Assembly (NCBI RefSeq): GCF_022809125.1
Contig: NZ_JALGBI010000002.1
Span: 62,001-126,000 of the forward strand
Reading direction: 5' to 3'
Length of the DNA: 64,000 nt
From: Variovorax terrae
GTDB taxonomy: Bacteria; Pseudomonadota; Gammaproteobacteria; Burkholderiales; Burkholderiaceae_C
Shown: one piece after another, positions 44,471-56,046 of the stretch
How positions within the stretch are numbered: position 1 is the stretch's first letter
Layout: each line of letters begins with the position of its first letter
Translations under genes and position numbers: made by a program
The notes under the pieces: generated by a model
Told to the model about the DNA's origin: nothing
Database searches by the model: none
Seen by the model: only the letters and a program-made list of their open reading frames with translations

Positions 44471-45271
44471 ATGAAGCTGCACCTGTGGCCGGTCGTCGTG
44501 CTGGCGGGCCTGCTGGCCCTGGCGCCGCCCGCGCAGGCCGGCCGCTCCTGCGAAGCCGGCAAACCCACCGCGCAGACGATCGAGAAGGGGCTCACGCTGG
44601 CCGAACGCACGATGCAGGCGCTGGACGCCGAGCATGCGCGTTCGGGCGCGAAGCTGGTGGTGCTGGCCCGCATGGGGCAGAACCTGAGCGCGTACGGGCT
44701 GCGCTACTCGCACCTCGGCTATGCCTACAAGACCCCCGAGGGGCCCTGGCGCGTGGCGCACAAGCTCAACACCTGCGGCACGGCCGAGTCGGCGCTGTAC
44801 CGCCAGGGGCTGGGCGAGTTCTTCCTGGACGACCTGTGGCAGTACGAGGCGGCCTGGGTGGTTCCCACGCGCGAGGTGCAGGAGCGGCTGTACGCGCTGT
44901 TGCAGGACGACGGCCGGACCGCCGCGCTGCATGGCAAAGCCTACAGCATCGTGAGCTACGCCTGGGCGCAGAAGTACCAGCAGTCCAACCAATGGGCGAT
45001 CGAGACGCTGGCGCTGGCCATGGAGCCGGCGGCCGGCACGCGCGAGCGGGCCCAGGCCTGGCTCAGGGCGCAGGGCTACGAGCCCGGCGTGCTGACGATC
45101 GGGCCGCTCACGCGGCTGGGCGGGCGCATCGGCTCGGCCAATGTGGCGTTCGACGACCACCCGCCCGGCAAGCGCTTCTCGGACCGCATCGAAACCGTCA
45201 CGGTGGACTCGGTGTTCGCCTGGCTGGCGCGCGCCCGGCTCGGCGGCGCGCCGGTGGCGATCCGGCTGTAG
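44471..45271 (+). CDS. DUF2145 exported protein
   Basis: A 266-residue protein with a signal peptide ending near PPAQAGRSC (about residue 24) and a DUF2145 domain (KLVVLARMGQNLSAYGLRYS, HLGYAYKTPEGPW, LNTCGTAESALYRQGLGEFF). Arrangement of Cys and His residues hints at a peptidase-like fold, but no activity is established. It is cotranscribed with the preceding exported protein gene. Confidence 0.75.
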   Translation: MKLHLWPVVVLAGLLALAPPAQAGRSCEAGKPTAQTIEKGLTLAERTMQALDAEHARSGAKLVVLARMGQNLSAYGLRYSHLGYAYKTPEGPWRVAHKLNTCGTAESALYRQGLGEFFLDDLWQYEAAWVVPTREVQERLYALLQDDGRTAALHGKAYSIVSYAWAQKYQQSNQWAIETLALAMEPAAGTRERAQAWLRAQGYEPGVLTIGPLTRLGGRIGSANVAFDDHPPGKRFSDRIETVTVDSVFAWLARARLGGAPVAIRL

Positions 45272-45306
45272 CAGGCGTCGGCCCGGGCGGGCCCGCAGCA
45301 GGGCGC

Positions 45307-45993
45307 TCAGGCGCTGCGGATGCCGCAGCCGTGCAGCACGAAGGCAATGACTTCGCGCGCGATGGCTTCGCGGTCCAGCGGCTCGCCGTCGGCCTGCCCG
45401 AGCAGGGCGCGGGCCTGCAGCGCGAAATCGGCGTAGTGCTGGGTCATGGCCCAGATGTGCATGAGCAGCAGGCGCGCATCCATCGGCCGCAGCAGGCCGG
45501 CGGCGGTCCATCCCTGGATGATGTCGACCTTCTTTTGCGTCCAGGCACGGGCATTGGGCCAGTAGCGCTCGAGGTTGTGGCCGCCGTCGAGCACCTCGCG
45601 CGTGAAGATGCGCGAGATCTCGGGGTGGTCGAAGGCGTGGTCGAGCTTCTGGCGGATGTAGCCGGCCAGCACCGCGCCGGGATCGCTGCCCGCTTCCTCG
45701 ACCGGGAACACCACCTTCCAGTCGTTCAGCACCGAGGTCAGGAGTTCCTCGTAGAGCTCCTCCTTGCCGGCGATGTAGTAGTGCAGCTGCGGCTTGGTCA
45801 GGCCGGCGCGTTCGGCGATGGCCTGGGTCGAGGTGCCCTTGAGGCCGTGCAGGCTGAACTCGGCGATGGCCGCCGCGCGGATCGCCGCCATGATGCGCTG
45901 GCGTGCCGGCCGCGTCCGCGACGGCGCTGCGCTGGGCGCGGGGCGGCCGGAGGCGGTGGCTGGGTGGGAGCGGGTCGGGCGGTCCAGGGACAT
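45307..45993 (-). CDS. TetR-family regulator, RutR-like
   Basis: A 228-residue regulator. After a Pro/Arg-rich tail of about 30 residues comes the TetR helix-turn-helix (FSLHGLKGTSTQAIAERAGL, then TKPQLHYYIAGKEELYEEL). The C-terminal domain resembles RutR, with IWAMTQHYADFALQ. RutR senses uracil and controls pyrimidine breakdown; no such genes adjoin it, so the ligand is unknown. Confidence 0.85.
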   Translation of the reverse strand: MSLDRPTRSHPATASGRPAPSAAPSRTRPARQRIMAAIRAAAIAEFSLHGLKGTSTQAIAERAGLTKPQLHYYIAGKEELYEELLTSVLNDWKVVFPVEEAGSDPGAVLAGYIRQKLDHAFDHPEISRIFTREVLDGGHNLERYWPNARAWTQKKVDIIQGWTAAGLLRPMDARLLLMHIWAMTQHYADFALQARALLGQADGEPLDREAIAREVIAFVLHGCGIRSA

Positions 45994-46058
45994 GGGGGTT
46001 CTGGCAGGAGCGGAGTCTGGGCGGCATCCTACTCCGAGCCCGGCGCGGCGGGCCCGCG

Positions 46059-48261
<2,203 letters not shown>

Positions 48262-48330
48262 GTGCTTGAGGGCCTGACAAACCCGTGCCAAGTGGGAAGG
48301 GAAAAAGAAAAGACAGGGCAGAATTGTCCC

Positions 48331-50502
48331 ATGACCGACAAGAAGGAGATGTCCGCGCCGCAAAAAGCCTTGCTCAAGCTTGGCCTGGCGCGTGACATCG
48401 ACCTGGCCCTGCACCTGCCGCTGCGCTACGAGGACGAGACCCGCATCGTGAAGCTGAGCGAGGCGCGCGAGGGCGACACGGCGCAGATCGAGGCCACGGT
48501 CACGGCCTGCGAGGTGACGTTCCGCCCGCGCCGGCAGCTGCTGGTGACGGTGGACGACGGCAGCGACACCTGCGTGCTGCGCTTCTTCAACTTCTACCCC
48601 TCGCAGCAGAAGGCGCTGGCCGTGGGCACGCGCATCCGGGCGCGCGGCGAGCTCAAGGGCGGCTTCCTGGGCTGGACCATGATGCATCCCTCGTTCCGCG
48701 CCGCCGGCGGCGAGCTGCCCAACGCGCTGACGCCGGTCTATTCCACGGTGGCCGGCCTGCCCCAGGCCTACCTGCGCCGCGCCGTGCTGGGCGGCCTGGC
48801 GCGCGCCGACCTGTCGGACACCTTCCCGCCGGGCGTGGCGGTGCCCGAGGCCGTTTTTTCAAGGAAAAATGGCCAGAGGTCCGCGTGGGGCCTACGTGAG
48901 TCGCTATCATTTTTGCACCAACCTGCGCCCGATGTGGCACTCGCCACGCTGGAGGACCACAGCCACCCGGCCTGGCAGCGGCTCAAGGCCGAGGAACTGC
49001 TGGCGCAGCAGCTGTCGCAGCTGCAGTCCAAGCGCGAGCGCGCCCGGCACCGCGCGCCCGCGCTGGCGGCGCCGGCCGGCGGCCTGCACGAGAAGCTGCT
49101 GGCGGTGCTGCCGTTCCAGCTCACGCGCGCCCAGCACCGCGTGGGCGAGGACATCGCGCGCGATCTGGCGCGCCCCGTGCCCATGCACCGCCTGCTGCAG
49201 GGCGACGTGGGCTCGGGCAAGACCGTGGTGGCCGCGCTGGCCGCGGCGATCTGCATCGACGCCGGGCGCCAGTGCGCGCTGATGGCGCCCACCGAAATCC
49301 TGGCCGAGCAGCATTTCCGCAAGCTCATCGGCTGGCTCGAGCCGCTGGGCGTGCGCGTGGCCTGGCTCACCGGCGGCCAGAAGAAGAAGGAGCGCGCCGC
49401 CATGCTCGCGCTGATCGCCAGCGGCGAGGCCGGCCTGGTGGTGGGCACGCATGCGGTGATCCAGGACCAGGTGCAGTTCCGCAGCCTGGCGCTGGCCATC
49501 ATCGACGAGCAGCACCGCTTCGGCGTGGCGCAGCGGCTGGCGCTGCGCGGCAAGATGCAGGAAAGCGCGCGGCCCGGCAGCATCGCCGCCAGGCCGCCCC
49601 AAGGCGATGCTGCCCCCTCGGGGGGCAGCGACCCGCGCAGCGGCGGAGCGTGGGGGCTGTCAGTTTCCGAGCCGCATCTGCTGATGATGACCGCCACGCC
49701 GATCCCGCGCACGCTGGCCATGAGCTACTACGCCGACCTCGACGTCTCCACCATCGACGAGCTGCCGCCAGGGCGCACGCCCATCGTCACCAAAGTGATC
49801 GCCGAACAGCGGCGCGAGCAGGTGGTCGAGCGCATCCGCGCGCAGCTCGCGCAGGGCCGGCAGGTCTACTGGGTCTGCCCGCTGATCGAAGAGAGCGAGA
49901 CCGTGGACCTGACCAACGCCACGGCCACGCACGAGGCCCTGAGCGCGGCCCTGCCCGGCGTCATGGTGGGCCTGCTGCATTCGCGCATGCCGGCGGCCGA
50001 GAAGAAGGCGGTGATGTCGCTGTTCACCGGCGGCCAGATGGGCGTGCTGGTCTCCACCACCGTGATCGAGGTCGGCGTGGACGTGCCCAATGCCTCGCTG
50101 ATGGTGATCGAGCATGCCGAGCGCTTCGGCCTGTCGCAGCTGCACCAGCTGCGCGGGCGCGTTGGGCGCGGCGCGGCGGCCTCGGCCTGCGTGCTGCTGT
50201 ACTCGGCGGGTGACAGCGGCCGGCTCGGCGAGACCGCGCGGGCGCGGCTCAAGGCCATGGCCGAGACCGGCGACGGCTTCGAGATCGCGCGGCGTGACCT
50301 CGACATCCGCGGCCCCGGCGAGTTCCTGGGTGCGCGCCAGTCGGGCGCGGCGCTGCTGCGTTTTGCCGATCTGGCCACCGACACCGACCTGCTGGAATGG
50401 GCGCGCGCAACTGCACCGGCCATGCTGGATCGGCACCTCGAATGGGCCCGCCGGCACGCCGAACGCTGGTTGGGTGGAAAATCGGAGTATCTGAAGGCCT
50501 GA
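48331..50502 (+). CDS. recG: ATP-dependent DNA helicase RecG with two repeat-derived insertions
   Basis: A 723-residue branch-migration helicase that remodels stalled forks and Holliday junctions. The wedge/OB domain spans about residues 1-150; Walker A is GDVGSGKT, the DExH box DEQHRFGV, and motif VI lies in [10 protein letters not shown]. It is some 30 residues longer than E. coli RecG. Two segments explain this: about residues 177-197 (family A repeat) and about 413-445 (family C repeat, a Gly/Ser/Pro-rich stretch between DEQH and TATPIPRT). Both keep the frame. Confidence 0.93.
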   Translation: MTDKKEMSAPQKALLKLGLARDIDLALHLPLRYEDETRIVKLSEAREGDTAQIEATVTACEVTFRPRRQLLVTVDDGSDTCVLRFFNFYPSQQKALAVGTRIRARGELKGGFLGWTMMHPSFRAAGGELPNALTPVYSTVAGLPQAYLRRAVLGGLARADLSDTFPPGVAVPEAVFSRKNGQRSAWGLRESLSFLHQPAPDVALATLEDHSHPAWQRLKAEELLAQQLSQLQSKRERARHRAPALAAPAGGLHEKLLAVLPFQLTRAQHRVGEDIARDLARPVPMHRLLQGDVGSGKTVVAALAAAICIDAGRQCALMAPTEILAEQHFRKLIGWLEPLGVRVAWLTGGQKKKERAAMLALIASGEAGLVVGTHAVIQDQVQFRSLALAIIDEQHRFGVAQRLALRGKMQESARPGSIAARPPQGDAAPSGGSDPRSGGAWGLSVSEPHLLMMTATPIPRTLAMSYYADLDVSTIDELPPGRTPIVTKVIAEQRREQVVERIRAQLAQGRQVYWVCPLIEESETVDLTNATATHEALSAALPGVMVGLLHSRMPAAEKKAVMSLFTGGQMGVLVSTTVIEVGVDVPNASLMVIEHAERFGLSQLHQLRGRVGRGAAASACVLLYSAGDSGRLGETARARLKAMAETGDGFEIARRDLDIRGPGEFLGARQSGAALLRFADLATDTDLLEWARATAPAMLDRHLEWARRHAERWLGGKSEYLKA
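48860..48920 (-). repeat. Family A repeat inside recG
   Basis: On the minus strand: AAAAATGATAGCGACTC, then GGCCCCACGCGGACCTCTGG, then CCATTTTTCC. It is a diverged copy. It adds roughly 12-16 residues between the RecG wedge domain and the segment [15 protein letters not shown]. Confidence 0.6.
49568..49664. repeat. Family C repeat inside recG
   Basis: On the minus strand it reads CCCCCACGCTCCGCCGCTGC, GCGGGTCGCTGCCCCCCGAGG, then CTTGGGGCGGCC, matching the intergenic copies at 17140 and 53457. It is in frame, adds about 33 residues, and lies between helicase motif II and motif III. Confidence 0.8.
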
Positions 50503-50690
50503 AATGAAAACCACCCCCGAAGCGCCTGTGGCGCCCCGTGCACGCAGCCAGAGGCTGCGGCTCTTCGGGCTGTCCAAGCCTGCGCAGGCAGGCTTGGAGC
50601 CGCAGCCCTCAGCTCCCAAGGGGGCGCCACCCGCGGCCCGGCCAAGCCGGCTCCGCGGTGGCCGGGGTCTGGGCCGCACCGCTATGGATA
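50503..50690. repeat. Family B repeat between recG and oxyR
   Basis: It begins one base after the recG stop with ATGAAAACCACCCCCGAAGCG and contains GGGGGCGCCACC and AGCCGGCTCCGCGGTGGCC, the same blocks as 6078-6181 in reverse. An extra internal inverted repeat (CAAGCCTGCGCAGGCAGGCTTG) enlarges this copy to about 188 bp. It fills the gap and overlaps the oxyR upstream region. Confidence 0.7.
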
Positions 50691-50696
50691 AATGAA

Positions 50697-51659
50697 ATGA
50701 CTCTGACGGAGCTCAAGTACATCGTCGCCGTTGCGCGCGAAAAGCACTTCGGCAAGGCCGCCGAGGCCTGCTACGTCTCGCAGCCCACGCTGTCGGTGGC
50801 GATCAAGAAGCTGGAGGACGAGCTCGAGGTCAAGCTGTTCGAGCGCAGCGCCAACGAGGTCACCGTCACGCCGCTGGGCGAGGAGATCGTGCGCCAGGCG
50901 CAGAGCGTGCTGGAGCAGGCCGCCAACATCAAGGAAATCGCCAAGCGCGGCAAGGACCCGCTGGCCGGGCCGCTGAAGCTGGGCATCATCTACACCATCG
51001 GCCCCTACCTGCTGCCCGACCTGGTGCGCCAGGCGATCGCGCACACGCCGCAGATGCCGCTGATGCTGCAGGAGAACTTCACCGTCAAGCTGCTGGAGAT
51101 GCTGCGCACCGGCGAGATCGACTGCGCCATCCTGGCCGAGCCCTTCCCCGACACCGGCCTGGCGATGGCGCCGCTGTACGACGAGCCGTTCATGGCCGCC
51201 GTGCCGAGCCACCACGCGCTGGCCACGCGCCAGGCCGTCACCGCCCAGGAGCTCAAGAGCGAGACCATGCTGCTGCTGGGCACCGGCCACTGCTTTCGCG
51301 ACCACGTGCTCGAGGTCTGCCCCGAGTTCGCGCGCTTCTCCAGCGATGCCGAAGGCATCCGCAAGAGCTTCGAGGGCTCGTCGCTGGAGACCATCAAGCA
51401 CATGGTGGCGGCCGGCATGGGCGTGACGCTGGTGCCGCGGCTGAGCGTGCCCCGGGAGGCGTTCGAGCCCAAGAAGCGCAAGAAGGACGAGGACGCTTTC
51501 GTCAAGTACCTGCCGATCACCGACGAGCAAGGCGGTGGCCCGCCGATGCGCCGCGTGGTGCTGGCCTGGCGCCGCAGCTTCACCCGCTACGAAGCCATCG
51601 CCGCCTTGCGCAACGCCATCTACGCCTGCGAGCTGCCAGGCGTGAAGCGCCTGTCCTGA
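50697..51659 (+). CDS. oxyR: Hydrogen peroxide sensor regulator OxyR
   Basis: A 320-residue LysR regulator with the OxyR redox pair: Cys199 and Cys208 in GTGHCFRDHVLEVCPE, the same numbering as E. coli. The N-terminal helix-turn-helix is FGKAAEACYVSQPTLSVAIK. Oxidation to a disulfide would switch on peroxide-defence genes. A DyP peroxidase gene follows 31 bases after the stop and is a likely partner. Start ATG 50697. Confidence 0.94.
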   Translation: MTLTELKYIVAVAREKHFGKAAEACYVSQPTLSVAIKKLEDELEVKLFERSANEVTVTPLGEEIVRQAQSVLEQAANIKEIAKRGKDPLAGPLKLGIIYTIGPYLLPDLVRQAIAHTPQMPLMLQENFTVKLLEMLRTGEIDCAILAEPFPDTGLAMAPLYDEPFMAAVPSHHALATRQAVTAQELKSETMLLLGTGHCFRDHVLEVCPEFARFSSDAEGIRKSFEGSSLETIKHMVAAGMGVTLVPRLSVPREAFEPKKRKKDEDAFVKYLPITDEQGGGPPMRRVVLAWRRSFTRYEAIAALRNAIYACELPGVKRLS

Positions 51660-51690
51660 CCCCTGCCTTCTTGACTGCCCCTTGACTGGA

Positions 51691-52590
51691 ATGATGAACC
51701 ACGCACAACCCGGCATCCTGCCTCCCGTGCCCGCCGTCGGGCGCTACGTCTTTTTCTCGCTGGCGCACCGCGAGGGCGCGCGCGACGCCCTGGCCCGGCT
51801 GGCGCCGCTGGCGGATGGCGCGACGGTGGTGGTGGCGCTCGGGCCGTCGCTGGTGGCCGCCGTGGGCGCCGCGGTGCCTGGCCTGCGGGAGTTTCCCGCG
51901 ATGGCGGGCCCTGGCGTCGAAGTGCCTTCCACGCCCACGGCGCTGCTGTGCTGGCTGCGCGGCAGCGACCGCGGCGACCTGGTGCTCAAGACGCGCCTGC
52001 TCGAAAAGGCCCTGGCGCCGGCGTTCCACCTGGACCGCGCGATCGAGGCCTTCCGCCACGGCCCGGTGGACAGCGACCATGGCCGCGACCTCACGGGCTA
52101 TGAGGACGGCACCGAAAACCCCGAAGGCGAGGCTGCCGAGGCAGCCGCCTTCGTGCAGGCCGGCGGGCCGGGGCTGGACGGGTCGAGCTTCGTGGCCGTG
52201 CAGCAGTGGGTGCACGATTTCGACGCCTTCGAGCGCATGAGCCCCGCCGAGCAGGACAATGCCATCGGCCGCCGGCGCAGCGACAACGAGGAGCTGGAAG
52301 ACGCGCCCGAGGCCTCGCACGTCAAGCGCACGGCGCAGGAGAGCTTCGATCCCGAGGCCTTCGTGCTGCGCCGCTCCATGCCCTGGGCCATGGGGTCGCG
52401 CGCCGGCCTGCTGTTCGTGGCCTTCGGCAAGTCGCTGGACGCGTTCGAGGCGCAGATGCGCCGCATGGCCGGGCAGGACGACGGCATCGTGGACGCGCTG
52501 TTCGGTTTCTCCCGGCCGCTGTCGGGCGCCTACTTCTGGTGCCCGCCGATGCTGGGCGGCCGGCTCGACCTGCGGCAGCTCGGCCTGTGA
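51691..52590 (+). CDS. DyP-type haem peroxidase
   Basis: A 299-residue dye-decolourising peroxidase. The family motif GxxDG appears as [13 protein letters not shown], with the catalytic Asp, and the proximal haem His is in [13 protein letters not shown]. The end has [15 protein letters not shown]. It lacks an export signal, so it acts in the cytosol or in an encapsulin. It follows oxyR and overlaps the ubiA start (TGATG). Start ATG 51691 or 51694. Confidence 0.9.
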   Translation: MMNHAQPGILPPVPAVGRYVFFSLAHREGARDALARLAPLADGATVVVALGPSLVAAVGAAVPGLREFPAMAGPGVEVPSTPTALLCWLRGSDRGDLVLKTRLLEKALAPAFHLDRAIEAFRHGPVDSDHGRDLTGYEDGTENPEGEAAEAAAFVQAGGPGLDGSSFVAVQQWVHDFDAFERMSPAEQDNAIGRRRSDNEELEDAPEASHVKRTAQESFDPEAFVLRRSMPWAMGSRAGLLFVAFGKSLDAFEAQMRRMAGQDDGIVDALFGFSRPLSGAYFWCPPMLGGRLDLRQLGL

Positions 52591-53450
52591 TGCGGCGCGA
52601 GCGGCTGCGGCTGTACCTGGACCTGATCCGCTGGGATCGCCCGGCCGGCTGGCTGCTGCTGCTGTGGCCCTCGCTGAGCGCGCTCTGGATCGCCGCCCAC
52701 GGCTTCCCCGGCTGGCCCCTGGTGGCGGTGTTCACGCTGGGCACCATCCTGATGCGCAGCGCGGGCTGCTGCGTCAACGACGTGGCCGACCGCGAGTTCG
52801 ACCGCCACGTCAAGCGCACCGCGCAGCGGCCGGTGACGGCCGGCAAGGTGTCGGTGAAGGAAGCGCTGGTGCTCGGGGCCGTGCTGGCCCTGGCGGCCTT
52901 CGCGCTGGTGCTGACCACCAACGCCGCCGCCATCGCCTGGTCGTTCGCGGCGCTGGCCGTCGCGCTGATCTATCCCTATGCCAAGCGCTACGTGTCGATG
53001 CCGCAGGCGGTGCTGGGCGTGGCCTTCAGCTTCGGCATCCCGATGGCGTTCGCCGCCGTGCAGTCGCGCGTGCCGCTGACGGCCTGGGTGCTGCTGCTGG
53101 GCAACCTGTTCTGGGTGCTGGCCTACGACACCGAGTACGCCATGGTGGACCGCGACGACGACCTGAAGATCGGCATGAAGACCTCGGCCATCACGCTCGG
53201 CCGCCTCGATGTGGCCGTGGTCATGCTCAGCTACCTGGCTTACCTGGCAATTTGGGTCGGGGTCCTTGCCAGCCGGTCATTGGGTGCTATCTTTTATGTA
53301 GCAATCGGCATCGCGGCGGCGCAGGCGGCCTGGCACTACACGCTGATCCGCGGGCGCACCCGCGAGGGCTGCTTCAAGGCTTTCCGGCTCAACCACTGGG
53401 TCGGGTTCACCGTGTTCGCGGGCATCGCGGGCAGCTACGCGCTGGCGTGA
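52590..53450 (+). CDS. ubiA: 4-hydroxybenzoate polyprenyltransferase
   Basis: A 286-residue membrane enzyme that prenylates 4-hydroxybenzoate in ubiquinone synthesis. The two Asp-rich motifs are [19 protein letters not shown] and [18 protein letters not shown], and about nine membrane helices are visible. Residues about 223-241 are encoded by a family A repeat that lies within a membrane segment. Start ATG 52590 overlaps the DyP stop. Confidence 0.92.
   Translation: MRRERLRLYLDLIRWDRPAGWLLLLWPSLSALWIAAHGFPGWPLVAVFTLGTILMRSAGCCVNDVADREFDRHVKRTAQRPVTAGKVSVKEALVLGAVLALAAFALVLTTNAAAIAWSFAALAVALIYPYAKRYVSMPQAVLGVAFSFGIPMAFAAVQSRVPLTAWVLLLGNLFWVLAYDTEYAMVDRDDDLKIGMKTSAITLGRLDVAVVMLSYLAYLAIWVGVLASRSLGAIFYVAIGIAAAQAAWHYTLIRGRTREGCFKAFRLNHWVGFTVFAGIAGSYALA
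53256..53312 (-). repeat. Family A repeat inside ubiA
   Basis: On the minus strand: TTGCTACATAAAAGATAGC, then ATGACCGGCTGGCAAGGACC, then CCGACCC. Read in the ubiA frame it gives [18 protein letters not shown], part of a hydrophobic helix pair. Confidence 0.6.
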
Positions 53451-53456
53451 GACCTG

Positions 53457-53512
53457 ACCCCCACGCTCCGCCGCTACGCGGGGCTTTTCATTCTGGGGCG
53501 GCCCGGCGACGA
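53457..53512. repeat. Family C repeat after ubiA
   Basis: CCCCCACGCTCCGCCGCTAC, then GGGGCTTTTCATTCTGGGGC and GGCCCGGCGACG. It is shorter than the other two copies, lacking the central hairpin. It runs straight into the terminator of the next minus-strand gene. Confidence 0.65.
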
Positions 53513-53535
53513 AAAAGCCGCCCGGCGGGCGGCTT
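53511..53535 (-). terminator. Rho-independent terminator of the small basic protein gene
   Basis: On the minus strand AAGCCGCCC pairs with GGGCGGCTT around a 3-base loop, followed by TTT. It lies just after the stop at 53558. Confidence 0.85.
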
Positions 53536-53557
53536 GGCGGGTGGCGCCGCGGGGCGC

Positions 53558-53749
53558 TCAGTGCTTGGTGTGCGACGCCGTGCGGGCCTTGGACTTGGCC
53601 TTCTTGGCTTTCTTGCCCTTCTTGGCGTGCGTTCCCTTCTTCTTGCTGTGGGCGTGCGTCTGCGCCTTGGCGGAAGCCGTCGAGGGGATCACGGCCAGGG
53701 GCACGGCCAGCACGGCTGCGCTGAGCACAGCGCAAAGCAGTTTCTTCAT
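53558..53749 (-). CDS. Small exported Lys/His-rich peptide, unknown
   Basis: A 63-residue protein. Residues 1-27 form a clean signal peptide (VLAVPLAVIPSTASA). The mature part is almost all Lys, Ala, Thr, Ser and His (THAHSKKKGTHAKKGKKAKK), strongly basic. I do not know a function; binding to nucleic acid, LPS or metal by charge is possible. A good terminator follows, supporting a real gene. Confidence 0.7.
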   Translation of the reverse strand: MKKLLCAVLSAAVLAVPLAVIPSTASAKAQTHAHSKKKGTHAKKGKKAKKAKSKARTASHTKH

Positions 53750-53876
53750 GAATGACTCTTCAAATGGTGTGATGTTTTTCTAGGGCCTGCAGACCGTCGG
53801 CAGGCTCTTGGAGAACGCCCGCCGGCAGGCCGGCGGACGCCGCGCTTTATAGCATGCGCTGCGCGCGAAACAAGGC

Positions 53877-54695
53877 TCAGCCCGCGCCGAATTCGTCGCC
53901 CAGCTCGTGGGCGCGGCGCCGGGCGGCGTGCAGGGCGCGCTCGAACAGCGTCTTGAGGTTGTCCTGCTCCATCGAGCTGATGGCGGCATGCGTGGTGCCG
54001 CCCTTGGAGGTGACGCGCTGGCGCAGGATCTCGGGCGGCTCGTTGGAGCTGCGGGCCAGCTCGGAGGCGCCGACGAACGTGCCCACCGACAACTGGTGCG
54101 CCTGCTCGCGCGACAGGCCCATGTCGGTGCCGGCCTGCGTCATGGCCTCGAGGAAATAGAACACATAGGCCGGGCCCGAGCCTGACAGCGCCGTCACCGC
54201 GTCGAGCAGGTCTTCGCGCTCGACCCAGAGGAACTCGCCCGTGGTGCGGATGACCTGCTCCGCCGCCTGCCGGTCCTGCGCCGTGACGGCGGGCCGCGCG
54301 TACAGGCCCGTCATGCCCTTGCGCACCAGGGCCGGCGTGTTGGGCATGCAGCGCACCACGCGCTCGGTGCCGAGCCAGCGGGCGATGCTGTCGCTGGGGA
54401 TGCCGGCCGCCACGCTCAGGTGCAGCGCGGCCTTGGTGTGGAAGCGGCTTTGCAGGGCGGCGTCCTTGAAGCTCTGCGGCTTGACGGCCCAGACCACCAG
54501 GGTGGCCCGGTCCAGCGCCGCGCCGGGGCCTTCCAGGGCGGTGATGCCGAACTGCTGCTGGAGCTTGGCGCGGGCCTCGGCAAACGGCTCGACCACGTCG
54601 ATCTGGCCCGCGGTGAAGCCCTGCTTGAGCAGGCCGCCGATGATGGCGCTGGCCATGTTGCCGCCGCCGACGAAGGCAATGTGCTGTGTGTTCAT
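53877..54695 (-). CDS. proC: Pyrroline-5-carboxylate reductase
   Basis: A 272-residue enzyme for the last step of proline synthesis. The N-terminal NAD(P)H-binding motif is IAFVGGGNMASAIIGGLL. The C-terminal signature is LSGSGPAYVFYFLEAM, then SKGGTTHAAISSME. Start ATG 54695 gives the standard N-terminus. It follows the frameshifted esterase gene by 13 bases and is likely on the same transcript. Confidence 0.94.
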   Translation of the reverse strand: MNTQHIAFVGGGNMASAIIGGLLKQGFTAGQIDVVEPFAEARAKLQQQFGITALEGPGAALDRATLVVWAVKPQSFKDAALQSRFHTKAALHLSVAAGIPSDSIARWLGTERVVRCMPNTPALVRKGMTGLYARPAVTAQDRQAAEQVIRTTGEFLWVEREDLLDAVTALSGSGPAYVFYFLEAMTQAGTDMGLSREQAHQLSVGTFVGASELARSSNEPPEILRQRVTSKGGTTHAAISSMEQDNLKTLFERALHAARRRAHELGDEFGAG

Positions 54696-54708
54696 GGGAA
54701 GGGTGCCC

Positions 54709-55871
54709 TCATTCGATGAATTCAAAGGCCGCGAACTGGGTGATCTGGCCGGGGTTGAAATTGTCGTCGCTCACGAAGACCAGCGTGCGCCCGCCGCCGG
54801 GCAGGGGCGGGCCCCAGGTCATGCCCTCGGTGTTGTCGAGGCGGCGCAGGCCGGTGTGCGCGAAATCGGCCACCAGGGCCTTGGCGGCCGGGCGGTGGTT
54901 GCCGGGCTGCAGCGCCGGCAGCGCCAGCGTGTCGCTGGCCTGGCGCGTGTCGATCAGATAGAGCCGCAGCGAGGTGCCCACGCCGGCCATGTAGGCGCGC
55001 TCCAGCACCAGCAGCGCTCGCCGTCGACCATCAGGATCTCGCTCACGCCGTTGTCGGCCGGGCCGCCGGGCGGCACCGGGGCCTGCGGGATGGCGTCGGG
55101 CACGTAGGCGATCTGGCGCACGGCCTCGCCCCGGTCCAGATCGACCAGCGTGAAGCGGCAGGGGCCGCCGGGCGCGCCCACCGTGGGCATGGGGCCGTCC
55201 TGCACCAGCGCGTTCTCCATCGCCACCCAGGCCTGGCGGCCGTCGGGCGTCAGGCTCAGGCCCTCGAAGCCGAGGTTGTCGCGCGGCCCCCGCGCGGCAT
55301 CGGGCGAGGGCTGGAACAGGGCCGGCAGGTTGAATTCGCGCAGCAGCGTGCCGTCGGGGCGGGCTTCGCGCAGCGCCGGGCCGAAGCCGCGCCGCAGGTC
55401 GCCCTCGCTGGTCCACAGCAGCGTGCCGGTCTCTGGGCGCCGGCGCAGGGCCTCGGGGTCGGGCACGTCCACGCCCGGCGCCGGGCTGCGGCGTCCCGGG
55501 TAGGGCTGGCCGTCGGCGCGCCGCAGCGTGACCACGGCCTGCAGCTCCACCGGGCCGAGCCGGTCCGCCTGCAGCGCCATGCGGGCCGTGTAGAGGCGGG
55601 CCGGCTGCAGATCGGAGCGGTCGTCGCTGAGCAGGTAGTAGAGGCCGCTGGCCGGGTCGTAGTCGATGCCCGACAGGCCGCCCACGGTGGTGCCCTGGAA
55701 CGCCAGCCGGTGCGCCAGCGTGGTGTCGCCGATCAGGCGCAGGCGCGGCGTTGCGCGCGCCGCCGGGCCGGCCGTCGAGGCGCAGCCCGCAGTGGCGCCG
55801 AGGGCCACCGCGCCGGCGCCGAGCAGCAGGCGGCGGCGGGCGAGGAGGGCGGGCATCGGGGAGGTCGTCAT
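54709..55871 (-). pseudogene. Phytase-like esterase family lipoprotein, frameshifted
   Basis: Two overlapping frames together give one protein of the esterase-like phytase family (PF13449). The N-terminal frame (ATG 55871) has a signal with RRRLLLGAGAVALGATAGC, a lipoprotein/Tat-like export signal, then GGLSGIDYDPASGLYYLLSD. It loses sense after ILMVDGER. The other frame resumes with ALLVLERAYMAGVGTSLRLY and ends NFNPGQITQFAAFEFIE. The shift lies at about 55013-55022. No slippery heptamer is seen, so it is either a true pseudogene or a sequencing error. Confidence 0.75.
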
Positions 55872-55921
55872 GGCCGGAAGTTTAGAGCTTGCCGCGCCCT
55901 CTGGGGCGGCGCCGGAGGCCC

Positions 55922-55990
55922 GGATCAGGTCCAAAAAGGGCGGAGGTCCAGGTGTGCTGGTCGTTGGGTGCTATTGATTTTGTAGCATTC
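55922..55990 (-). repeat. Family A repeat, intergenic copy upstream of the second glpD
   Basis: On the minus strand: ATGCTACAAAATCAATAGC, then CGACCAGCACACCTGGACC, then TCCGCCCTTTTTGGACC. It fills most of the gap between the divergent esterase and glpD genes. Confidence 0.7.
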
Positions 55991-56046
55991 TGCATAACCG
56001 GCTCCTGCGGGCGCATGGCCCCGGGGCGGTGTGGACAATGGAGCCC

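Noticed and set aside
55013..55022. Programmed ribosomal frameshift in the esterase gene
   Set aside because: No slippery heptamer or stimulatory hairpin is apparent at the junction.
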